Source: DATDRQ01 sp035291645
GTDB taxonomy: Bacteria > Chloroflexota > Anaerolineae > Anaerolineales > UBA4823
Assembly: GCA_035291645.1 (NCBI GenBank)
Contig: DATDRQ010000204.1
Location: 1-5,706, forward strand
DNA: 5,706 nucleotides
Direction: 5' to 3'
Below are positions 1-5,705 of the stretch, piece by piece. Made by a program: the position numbers and the translations under genes. Each line of letters opens with the position of its first letter. The first letter of the stretch is position 1. Below the pieces are notes generated by a model. It was not told the DNA's origin, ran no database searches, and saw only the letters and a program-made list of their open reading frames with translations.

Positions 1-2649
1 TCCGGCGAGCCCCTGCCGCTGGCGGAGGTGACCATACTCGGCACACCGCTCCCGGCAGTCGTGGCGGATCAGGACGGCAACTATACCTTCGCCAGCGTCC
101 CGCAGGGATTCTACGCGGTCCAGGCGGAATACGGGCGCTGCAGCAACCCGCAGGTCCGGGAGATCGACCTGGTCGCCGACACAACCGCATTCGATTTCTG
201 GCTGGAAGCGCGCACGGATGGCTTCGGGTATACCTGCCGCCTGGAGCAGCCCGCTTACCTGGAAGCCGGGAACGATCTGGGGCTGTACGGCGATGATGCC
301 TCCGTTCAGGTCGACCTGCCGTTCCCGTTTATCCTGTACGGGGAACGCTACTCGCAGGCGTTCGTCTCCACCAACGGGACCATCAACTTCCTGGAGCTGA
401 ACAGTAACTACGAGAACTGGAACATCCCCGATCCTTACCCGCCCAACGCGGCCGTGTATGCCTTCTGGGATGACTTGTTCGTCGACGCGGCGGATGCCAG
501 CGTGCGCACAGAGTACCTCGACACGCCTCCCAACCGCCAGTTCGTGATCGAGTGGCGCAACGTCCGACCGTTGTACGCCACCGATAAAACCATGGACGTC
601 GAGATCGTGCTGTTCGAGAAGGGCGAGATCCTGACCCGGTACCGCAACATCGATGACAACCCGGACGAGCGCGGCGCTTCGGCCACCCTGGGCATCGAGA
701 ACGCCGCCGGCTCGACCGCCTTCCAATACTCCTTCAACGAAGCCGTGATCAGGACGCCGGAGTTCGCCATCTCCTACAGCCTGCCGCCCTCGGCCTTCGT
801 AGAGGGTTACCTGACCGATTACAACGATAATCTGCCGCTCAACGGGGCGACCGTGCAGGCCTGGCAGGCGGGCAGCCTGGTCCGCGAGACGCGCAGCAAA
901 GCAGACGGTTTCTATCGGATGTACCTGCCCCTGGGCTTGACGACCGTTGAAGCCAGCGCTAAGAACTACCGGACGGAGTCCATCCAGCTCGATCTGGTCG
1001 AGCAGAACGCCGTTTACGGTCAGGACTTCGCCCTGCGCACGGCGCGCGCCGAAGTCAGCCCGCCAGCGCTCTCCTTCCTGGTCCCGGTGGGGCAGAGCCG
1101 AACCCAGATCCTGCTGCTAAAGAATACCGGCAGCCTGGACATGACTTGGGAGATCCGAGAGACCGGCGGCATGGCGCTCGCCTCAGCAGGAGCCATGCGC
1201 CTGGCAGAGCCGGGCCCGGTGGACCCGGATGCCACCTCGACCCGTGGGATGCCGGCCGCCCGGCTGCTTGCCGGGGAAGAGCAGGTTCTTTCCGCGGGCG
1301 AGATCATCCGCTCCTGGGCGCCCGGCGGCCTGTCGCTGGCCTGGGGCGTCGGCTACACCGGCAACGTCTGGCTGTCGGATGTGATAAATCTCCGCGACCA
1401 CGAGTTCGACGTCTATGGAACGCCGACCGGGCGCCAGTGGCCCACCAGCTGGGCGTCTGCCTGGCCGGCCGACATGGCCTACGACGCCGGGCGCGGCTGG
1501 ATGTGCCAGGTGAATGTGGGCGGAGATAACGGCATCTACTGCTGGAACCCGGACGACGGCTCCGTGATGGGTTCGATCACCGGCGCCTTCCCCTGGACCG
1601 GCATCTCGCAGCGCGGCCTGGCTTACCGCCCGGATGACGACACTTTCTACATCGGAGGCTGGAACGAGGGCATCCTCTACCACATCGCCGGCTTCAACCA
1701 CTCGCTTCCCGGTGAAGTCCTCGGGCAGTGCTACCCGCCGGATTATGCCATCTCCGGGCTGGCCTGGAATCCGGCCGAGCAGATCATCTGGGAAGCCACC
1801 AACAGTGAGAGTGATACGATTTACGAGCTGGACCCGGAGACGTGCGAGGTCTTGGGCGCCCTGGGCCATCCCAATCCCTACTACAACGGCGGCGGGCTTG
1901 AGATGGACGAAGCCGGAAACTTGTGGATGGTCAGCCAAAATCCGAACATAGTCTACCTGATGGACAGCGGCGTGCCCAGCTTCATCGACCTGCCCTGGCT
2001 GGAGCAGGTTCCCTCCGGCGGCGTCCTGCCCCCCGGCGGTTCGCAGGAGGTCCGGGTCACGGTGGATGCCAGCGGGCTCGAGCCGGGCGTCTACCAGGCG
2101 ATCCTGTTCATCCTGTCGAACAGCGGGCGGGAACCGGTAGTCAAAGTACCGCTGCATGTGATCGTCCCTGCATACATGCAGGGGGTGAACACCGGCGGCA
2201 AGGCCTACACCGACCTCTCCAGTGAAAGCTGGGCTGCGGATAAAGCCTACCAGCCCGGCAGCTGGGGCTATATGCAGAAGACCGGCACGACTGCTGTGAA
2301 GACGCCCATCGCCGGCACCCTGGACGACCCGCTCTACCAGGATGCCCGGCGCGGAATGGTGGAGTACCGCTTCGACGGTTTGCCCCTGGGGGTGTACCAG
2401 GTCGAGCTGCGCTTTGCCGAGATCCAGAAGCAGAAGCCCGGCCGGCGGCTGTTCGACGTGACCGCCGAGGGTCTGGTCCTGCTGCTGGCCCATGATATCT
2501 CCGGCGATGCTGGCCTGTTCGCTGCCGACGACCACATCTTCTACCTCACGGTGACCGACGGACAGCTGAACCTGCGTTTCATCATCCGGCGCAGCTTCAA
2601 GGAACCGCTGATCAACGCCATCCGGGTGACCCACCGGCCTGACCGGTAG
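1..2649 (+). CDS. C-terminal part of a large multidomain secreted/surface protein (5' partial; possibly the tail of an S8-type peptidase)
   Basis: The reading frame is open from base 1, and the first codons already lie inside a domain, so the gene starts upstream; the GTG at 28 is only an internal valine. Modules in order: a carboxypeptidase-regulatory-like beta-sandwich (1-216, with DGNYTFASVPQGFY); a beta-rich module (about 223-785) with the landmarks FPFILYGERY, VSTNGTINF and FWDDL; a second regulatory-like module (793-1038); the first half of a BACON/ASPM-like Ig fold (1051-1161); a Pro/Ala-rich linker; about five propeller-like repeats (1324-1983); the second Ig half (1990-2166, WLEQVPSGGVLPPGGSQEV); and a malectin-like carbohydrate-binding module (2173-2634, with YRFDGLPLGVYQVELRFAEI and INAIRV). 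No membrane segment, LPXTG signal or catalytic triad is visible here. Similar tails occur on subtilisin-like S8 peptidases of Chloroflexota, but the enzyme domain lies outside the window, so 'peptidase' is inference. The modules suggest binding to polysaccharide or protein outside the cell. Confidence 0.85.
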   Translation, partial: SGEPLPLAEVTILGTPLPAVVADQDGNYTFASVPQGFYAVQAEYGRCSNPQVREIDLVADTTAFDFWLEARTDGFGYTCRLEQPAYLEAGNDLGLYGDDASVQVDLPFPFILYGERYSQAFVSTNGTINFLELNSNYENWNIPDPYPPNAAVYAFWDDLFVDAADASVRTEYLDTPPNRQFVIEWRNVRPLYATDKTMDVEIVLFEKGEILTRYRNIDDNPDERGASATLGIENAAGSTAFQYSFNEAVIRTPEFAISYSLPPSAFVEGYLTDYNDNLPLNGATVQAWQAGSLVRETRSKADGFYRMYLPLGLTTVEASAKNYRTESIQLDLVEQNAVYGQDFALRTARAEVSPPALSFLVPVGQSRTQILLLKNTGSLDMTWEIRETGGMALASAGAMRLAEPGPVDPDATSTRGMPAARLLAGEEQVLSAGEIIRSWAPGGLSLAWGVGYTGNVWLSDVINLRDHEFDVYGTPTGRQWPTSWASAWPADMAYDAGRGWMCQVNVGGDNGIYCWNPDDGSVMGSITGAFPWTGISQRGLAYRPDDDTFYIGGWNEGILYHIAGFNHSLPGEVLGQCYPPDYAISGLAWNPAEQIIWEATNSESDTIYELDPETCEVLGALGHPNPYYNGGGLEMDEAGNLWMVSQNPNIVYLMDSGVPSFIDLPWLEQVPSGGVLPPGGSQEVRVTVDASGLEPGVYQAILFILSNSGREPVVKVPLHVIVPAYMQGVNTGGKAYTDLSSESWAADKAYQPGSWGYMQKTGTTAVKTPIAGTLDDPLYQDARRGMVEYRFDGLPLGVYQVELRFAEIQKQKPGRRLFDVTAEGLVLLLAHDISGDAGLFAADDHIFYLTVTDGQLNLRFIIRRSFKEPLINAIRVTHRPDR

Positions 2650-2668
2650 ATCACCACTCCCTTTTCTT

Positions 2669-2698
2669 GCGGTGGCTCCGCCCGGGCGGGGCCACCGC
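2669..2698 (+). terminator. GC-rich hairpin after the large gene, probable terminator without a U-tract
   Basis: GCGGTGGC (2669-2676) pairs with GCCACCGC (2691-2698). The stem extends through one G-U pair and three more G-C pairs around a CCCGGG loop, giving about 12 base pairs. It begins 19 bases after the stop codon at 2647-2649. No run of T follows it on either strand (downstream is ATCCTTCG), so it is not a classic intrinsic terminator. It may stop transcription weakly, protect the mRNA 3' end, or attenuate read-through into the next gene. Confidence 0.5.
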
Positions 2699-2721
2699 AT
2701 CCTTCGCAGGAACTGCCGCTT

Positions 2722-3375
2722 ATGGAGGCCAGACCAGAGCAGGAGCGACCATTCCGCCAAACAGCCTCGCAGCGCGCCGTCCGGGGCATCACCGGTTTGC
2801 TGCTGGTGGTTTCCGCCCTGCTTGTCAGCACCGTCCTTGGGCTTCCCAAATCAACGCCAGCGGGAATCCCTGGATCGGCGTACTTTGAATTCGACTATCC
2901 TCCCTCCACTGAGCATTTCGTCTTCCAGCTGGACGACCCGCAGAAGATCGACCAGGCCCGCAGGATGCTCTCCGGGCAGCTGCCACCGCGCCACATCGGC
3001 GGTAAGATCGTCAAACAGCCGGCGCCTTACAACCCGCCCTGGAGCTATCATCTCGATCCGGACTCGATCGTCTTCTTCGACCAGGCGATAGAGATCTGCG
3101 ACGCCTCCATCCAGGGGGTCGAAGACCACCTGGAAGAGGCCTGCGGTGCCTTTCTGCCCGGCTGCGTGTGGTGTCCGTGGGGGTCACGGCTGCTAGCGGA
3201 AGTCACCCCGCAGACACCAGGCTCCCCCGACCCATCTCCCGCGTTCACCCTGACTCTGACTAAGACTCTTCTACCTTCGCCCCAGGCTTCGGCGACCCCC
3301 ACCCTCACCCGCCCAACCCCTCGCGATCGGCTATTCCTGCCTGCTGTCCGTCGTCTGGATTCGCCCGGCCGATAA
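2722..3375 (+). CDS. Exported BP74-related protein with Thr/Pro-rich linker and short C-terminal tail motif
   Basis: This 217-residue protein opens with a 21-residue basic stretch, then a hydrophobic helix (about 22-41) that is a signal anchor or long signal peptide; no clear AxA cleavage site is seen. Residues 54-161 match the BP74 N-terminal domain as I recall it: YFEF near 54, a DDPQKIDQAR helix start at 71, YNPPWSYHLDP at 103, FFDQAIEICDASI at 118 and GAFLPGCVWCPW at 142. Four cysteines (126, 141, 148, 151) could form disulfides outside the cell. Residues 162-200 are rich in Thr, Pro and Ser, like a spacer, and the tail is basic and hydrophobic (RLFLPAVRR, 203-211). AGGA at 2708-2711 lies 10 bases before the ATG. 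The domain is named for a calmodulin-binding protein of Dictyostelium; its biochemical role in bacteria is not known to me, and calmodulin binding should not be assumed. No promoter is apparent in the 72-base gap upstream, so transcription may come through the hairpin from the large gene. Confidence 0.8.
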   Translation: MEARPEQERPFRQTASQRAVRGITGLLLVVSALLVSTVLGLPKSTPAGIPGSAYFEFDYPPSTEHFVFQLDDPQKIDQARRMLSGQLPPRHIGGKIVKQPAPYNPPWSYHLDPDSIVFFDQAIEICDASIQGVEDHLEEACGAFLPGCVWCPWGSRLLAEVTPQTPGSPDPSPAFTLTLTKTLLPSPQASATPTLTRPTPRDRLFLPAVRRLDSPGR

Positions 3376-3461
3376 ACCAGCCTTACCTGGCAAACGCCCC
3401 GAGCGCGGAGGAGACATAGAGTCGAAGTTTTAATCGGGGGATTTCCCAGGCCGCGCCAAGC

Positions 3462-3489
3462 TTGACAATTCGGAATTTTGTTTTATAGT
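3462..3489 (+). promoter_or_regulatory. Sigma70-type promoter for the small exported protein gene
   Basis: A perfect -35 box TTGACA (3462-3467) is followed after 16 bases by TATAGT (3484-3489), one mismatch from TATAAT. The region between and around the boxes is AT-rich in an otherwise GC-rich window. Transcription should begin near 3496, leaving a leader of about 80 bases before the ATG at 3578. Confidence 0.75.
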
Positions 3490-3499
3490 TTATTCAGGC

Positions 3500-3542
3500 A
3501 AGTGGACGAAATGGAGCGCACCCCTGCATCCATCTCCACCTT
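3500..3542 (+). promoter_or_regulatory. Possible imperfect hairpin in the 5' leader
   Basis: GTGGA (3502-3506) can pair with TCCAC (3535-3539), and ATGGA (3511-3515) with TCCAT (3529-3533). This gives two stacked 5-bp stems separated by a 4x1 internal loop and capped by a 13-base loop. AA at 3500-3501 can add two pairs past a bulged C. It begins almost at the predicted transcription start, so it could stabilise the mRNA. The pairing is modest and may be chance; it matches no riboswitch I recognise. Confidence 0.25.
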
Positions 3543-3577
3543 CATGAAATCACGTCCAAGAAACAAGGAGAACAACC

Positions 3578-3973
3578 ATGCTCAAGAAAACCCTGATCGC
3601 CTTATCCCTGGTCGTCCTGGTGGCCCTGGCGCTGGCGGTGTTCAGCGTGGCAGCCGAGGAGGACGTCGTCCCGCTGACCCTGATCAACAGGACCGATCAA
3701 GGGGTGACCGTGACGCTCGCCAGCGGGGACGTGTACTACTACCTGCACGTACCCGCCGGGGATGAGCGCACCTTCACCGTCCAGCGCCTGACCTACACCC
3801 AGAACTCCTGGGCCTGTGGCGACACCACCTCCGGCAGCGTCCCGGTCAAGATCAAGACCCGCTGGGTCTTCACCGCCTGCGGCGGGACAGCCCCCAACTG
3901 GGGTGAGCCCAGCATGGAGAAGATCCACATCGACGACGCGCCGGACGGGAAGAACTGGTACTTTAGGCACTAA
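3578..3973 (+). CDS. Small exported beta-rich protein with a cysteine pair (hypothetical)
   Basis: This 131-residue protein has a classic signal peptide: MLKK, a Leu/Val/Ala-rich core (residues 5-23), and a likely cleavage after SVAA near residue 26. The mature part of about 105 residues looks all-beta, with alternating hydrophobic residues (VPLTLINRTD, VTVTLASG, YYYLHVPAG, RTFTVQRLTY). Two cysteines, C80 and C101, frame the second half and probably form one disulfide outside the membrane. The pattern 'N.T...VTVTL' followed by 'Y...VPAG....F.V' resembles small secreted hypothetical proteins I associate with Anaerolineae; I know no function for them. The start is well supported: AAGGAG at 3565-3570 lies 7 bases before the ATG. 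It has its own near-consensus promoter and an intrinsic terminator, so it is a stand-alone transcript that could be highly expressed. A structural, adhesive or envelope role is possible but unproven. Confidence 0.85.
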   Translation: MLKKTLIALSLVVLVALALAVFSVAAEEDVVPLTLINRTDQGVTVTLASGDVYYYLHVPAGDERTFTVQRLTYTQNSWACGDTTSGSVPVKIKTRWVFTACGGTAPNWGEPSMEKIHIDDAPDGKNWYFRH

Positions 3974-4004
3974 GGCCGTTTGATCCCTTCGATCGACTCA
4001 CAGC

Positions 4005-4041
4005 AGAAAGACCCCGCCAGGACAGGCGGGGTCTTTCTTTT
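4005..4041 (+). terminator. Intrinsic (rho-independent) terminator of the small exported protein gene
   Basis: AGAAAGACCCCGCC (4005-4018) pairs without mismatch with GGCGGGGTCTTTCT (4025-4038), a 14-bp stem around the 6-base loop AGGACA. The 3' arm runs into TCTTTCTTTT, a clear T-rich tract. It lies 31 bases after the stop codon at 3971-3973 and isolates the small gene from the operon downstream. Confidence 0.93.
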
Positions 4042-4071
4042 AGAAGTGACAGCGCGGACTACTTATTCAAT

Positions 4072-4101
4072 TTGACAGATCCTATCTATTTAGTATACAA
4101 T
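4072..4101 (+). promoter_or_regulatory. Sigma70-type promoter for the ester cyclase-oxidoreductase operon
   Basis: A perfect TTGACA (4072-4077) is followed after 18 bases by TACAAT (4096-4101), one mismatch from TATAAT; the overlapping TATACA at 4094-4099 with a 16-base spacer is the alternative. The segment is strongly AT-rich and starts 30 bases after the preceding terminator. Transcription should begin near 4108. Confidence 0.7.
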
Positions 4102-4107
4102 ATTCAC

Positions 4108-4283
4108 GTTCTCGTTCGTTTTTCAGGAAATGATCGAAATCGCATAACTGAGGTGTTTGGTTGCCGTGGGGTGATTATGACCGATTAGCCATCTGGATGA
4201 AATGGTAATTAAATCTTCGCCGGCCCAAGAATCCCGAAAGATCGGGCTAATCCTAACTTCAAACGTGTCAAAGGAGATTTCCA
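4108..4283 (+). other. Long 5' leader of the two-gene operon, no gene found
   Basis: Together with the terminator and promoter before it, this makes a 310-base stretch without a gene (3974-4283). The leader of about 175 bases is AT-richer than the coding DNA. It contains only trivial ATG-to-stop runs (for example the 5-codon run at 4130-4147), a small hairpin CCCGA-AAGA-TCGGG (4233-4246), and the ribosome binding site AAAGGAG at 4270-4276, 7 bases before the ATG at 4284. I recognise no riboswitch or T-box; the length leaves room for an operator or a regulatory RNA fold. Confidence 0.45.
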
Positions 4284-4718
4284 ATGTCAACAGAACAGAA
4301 TAAGGCGATCGTGCGCCGTTGGTTCGATGAAGTCTTATCGCAGGGGAAGGCAGATACCATCGATGAAATCTGTGTCCGCTGCGCCCCGAGTTTCGTCGTC
4401 ATCCGGGGCGTCGTCGAAAATCCCCCGGGCGGTCTGGAAGGCGTGAAAGAATTGGTAAATATGTTACGCAGCGCCTTCCCCGATTTAAACGCCACGATCG
4501 AGGACCAGATCGCCGAGGACGACAAGGTCGTCTCACGTATGACTATGCGCGGCACCCAGCGCGGCGAGTTTATGGGTATTCCTCCGTCGGGTAAACAGTT
4601 TGAAATCTCAGGGATAAGCGTCTGGCTGCTCCACGACGGTCAGCTGGTACAGGAATGGGTCAGCTGGGATTCGCTCGGCATGATGCAACAGCTCGGCGTA
4701 ATACCTGCCCAGGCTTAG
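4284..4718 (+). CDS. SnoaL-like ester cyclase family protein
   Basis: This 144-residue protein has the length and sequence of the SnoaL-like polyketide/ester cyclase family (NTF2-like alpha+beta barrel). Visible hallmarks are the N-terminal helix NKAIVRRWFDEVLSQGK (6-22), GGLEGVKELV (49-58), AFPDLNATIEDQIAEDDKVV (64-83), the signature GTQRGEFMGIPPSGK (90-104), and the C-terminal strand and helix VSWDSLGMMQQLGV (126-139). In SnoaL an aspartate acts as the acid/base; D129 is the likely equivalent. Most stand-alone family members in bacteria have no proven substrate, so polyketide cyclisation should not be assumed, and no polyketide synthase is seen here. Oddities: the usual 'APDFVDH' stretch reads APSFVVI (34-40), losing the common Asp and His, and a CVRC pair (30-33) lies just before it. 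The AAAGGAG site and the family-typical N-terminus support the ATG. It is followed after 45 bases by an oxidoreductase, with no terminator between, so the two are probably co-transcribed. Confidence 0.88.
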   Translation: MSTEQNKAIVRRWFDEVLSQGKADTIDEICVRCAPSFVVIRGVVENPPGGLEGVKELVNMLRSAFPDLNATIEDQIAEDDKVVSRMTMRGTQRGEFMGIPPSGKQFEISGISVWLLHDGQLVQEWVSWDSLGMMQQLGVIPAQA

Positions 4719-4749
4719 AAAAATCGGGCAGGAAGGGGAAATTTACTTT

Positions 4750-4776
4750 ATGGGAGATCCGCATTGGAAACAATGA
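4750..4776 (+). CDS. Possible 8-codon mini-ORF overlapping the oxidoreductase start
   Basis: ATG at 4750 opens an 8-residue frame (MGDPHWKQ) that stops with TGA at 4774-4776. That stop overlaps the in-frame ATG at 4773 of the next gene as ATGA, the classic arrangement for translational coupling. A purine-rich GGAAGGGG (4731-4738) lies upstream with a slightly long 11-base gap. At this length it could easily be chance. Confidence 0.2.
   Translation: MGDPHWKQ
4752..4756 (+). promoter_or_regulatory. Ribosome binding site GGGAG favouring the TTG start
   Basis: GGGAG ends 7 bases before the TTG at 4764, an ideal spacing, and 16 bases before the ATG at 4773, which is long. It therefore favours a TTG start (protein beginning METMKAVRI), although family members usually begin at the MKAVRI methionine. 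Confidence 0.45.
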
Positions 4777-5705
4777 AGGCCGTACGCATCCATTCTTTTG
4801 GGGGTCTGGAGGTTCTCCAGTATGAAGAGACGCCATGCCCTGAAATTGGAGACCAGGAGGTTCTGGTCCGTGTGCACGCGGCTGGCGTAAACCCCCTCGA
4901 CTGGAAAGTACGCCAGGGCTACCTGAATGGGTGGATAGACCATTCCCTGCCCCTGGTGCTGGGATGGGATTTATCCGGGGTCGTCGAGGCGACTGGCCCA
5001 GGGGTTACAGATTTCTCGCCCGGACAGGCTGTGTTCGGCCGGGCAGACGTGAGCCGGGACGGGACGTACGCCGAGTATGTCGTCGTGCGCGCAGCGGAGG
5101 TTTCGGCCAAACCAAAATCCGTGGACCATGATCACGCCGCGGCAATCCCGCAAGCTACCCTGGCAGCCTGGCAGGCCCTGTTCAACGGCGCCGGCTTGAG
5201 CAGCGGGCAGACCGTGCTCATTCATGGAGCAGCAGGCGGCGTCGGCACGTTTGCCGTCCAGCTGGCCAAATTGCGCGGGGCGCGCGTGATCGGGACCGCT
5301 TCGGAAAACCACCTGGACTTCCTCCGGGAGCTGGGTGTAGATGAAGTCATCGAATACAACAAGACCAGATTCGAGCAGGTTGTGCAGGACGCCGATGTCG
5401 TCCTTGATCTGGTCGGGGGGGAGACCCTGGAACGCTCCTGGGCAGTGCTAAAGCCTGGCGGGGTGCTGGTCTCGATCGTCGATATGCCATCGGAAGAGAC
5501 GGCTGCTGCTCACGGCGTACAGCAGAGATTTGCTACTGCCGAACTAAACCCGGCAATCCTGCCGGAAATGGCTGCCCTGGTCGATGCGGGACAGATCAAG
5601 CCGGTTGTCTCGACCATCCTGCCGTTGAACGAGGTGCGCCAGGCGCACACCATCAGCCAGAGCATGCACGCGCTTGGAAAGATCGTCCTGCACGTGGCGG
5701 ATTGA
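4764..5705 (+). CDS. Zinc-independent medium-chain dehydrogenase/reductase (quinone oxidoreductase-like, NAD(P)H-dependent)
   Basis: This protein of 313 residues (310 if it starts at ATG 4773) has the two-domain build of the quinone oxidoreductase branch of the medium-chain dehydrogenase/reductase superfamily. The GroES-like N-terminal domain shows MKAVRIHSFGG (4-14), AGVNPLDWKVRQG (40-52) and LGWDLSGVVEATGPGV (66-81). The cofactor-binding Rossmann domain carries the GAAGGVGTFAVQLAK signature (155-169), then VIGTAS at the end of its second strand and DVVLDLVGG (211-219). The C-terminus closes with the usual GKIVLHV (305-311). The cysteine and histidine zinc ligands of true alcohol dehydrogenases are absent, as expected for zinc-free members. 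These enzymes are cytoplasmic and typically reduce quinones or the double bond of reactive enones with NADPH; the substrate here cannot be read from the sequence. It is the second gene after the ester cyclase, 45 bases downstream, probably on the same transcript. The gene is complete: the TGA stop ends one base before the window does. Confidence 0.92.
   Translation: METMKAVRIHSFGGLEVLQYEETPCPEIGDQEVLVRVHAAGVNPLDWKVRQGYLNGWIDHSLPLVLGWDLSGVVEATGPGVTDFSPGQAVFGRADVSRDGTYAEYVVVRAAEVSAKPKSVDHDHAAAIPQATLAAWQALFNGAGLSSGQTVLIHGAAGGVGTFAVQLAKLRGARVIGTASENHLDFLRELGVDEVIEYNKTRFEQVVQDADVVLDLVGGETLERSWAVLKPGGVLVSIVDMPSEETAAAHGVQQRFATAELNPAILPEMAALVDAGQIKPVVSTILPLNEVRQAHTISQSMHALGKIVLHVAD

Noticed and set aside
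28..30. GTG as the start of the large gene
   Set aside because: The in-frame sequence before it (SGEPLPLAE) already fits the first strand of the regulatory-like domain, so the gene continues upstream of base 1.
435..770. 111-codon minus-strand open frame
   Set aside because: It sits entirely inside the large + strand gene and shows no domain motif or credible ribosome binding site.
1183..2760. 525-codon open frame on the minus strand
   Set aside because: It lies antisense to a frame with clear, continuous domain motifs. Its translation is low-complexity, rich in G, A, R, V and H, with no recognisable domain, as expected of the mirror of GC-rich coding DNA.
3478..3765. Overlapping + strand frame starting in the leader of the small exported protein gene
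   Set aside because: Its ATG begins within the -35/-10 spacer region, upstream of the predicted transcription start, and its translation over the gene is charged low-complexity sequence. The 3578 frame has a signal peptide and a proper ribosome site.
4130..4147. 5-codon upstream ORF in the operon leader
   Set aside because: The AGGA before it is only about two bases from the ATG, too close for efficient initiation, and other equally short ATG-to-stop runs occur in the same leader.
4120..4150. Possible palindromic operator around ATGATCGAAATCGCAT
   Set aside because: Only three base pairs on each side are truly symmetric (CGA/TCG), which is expected by chance.
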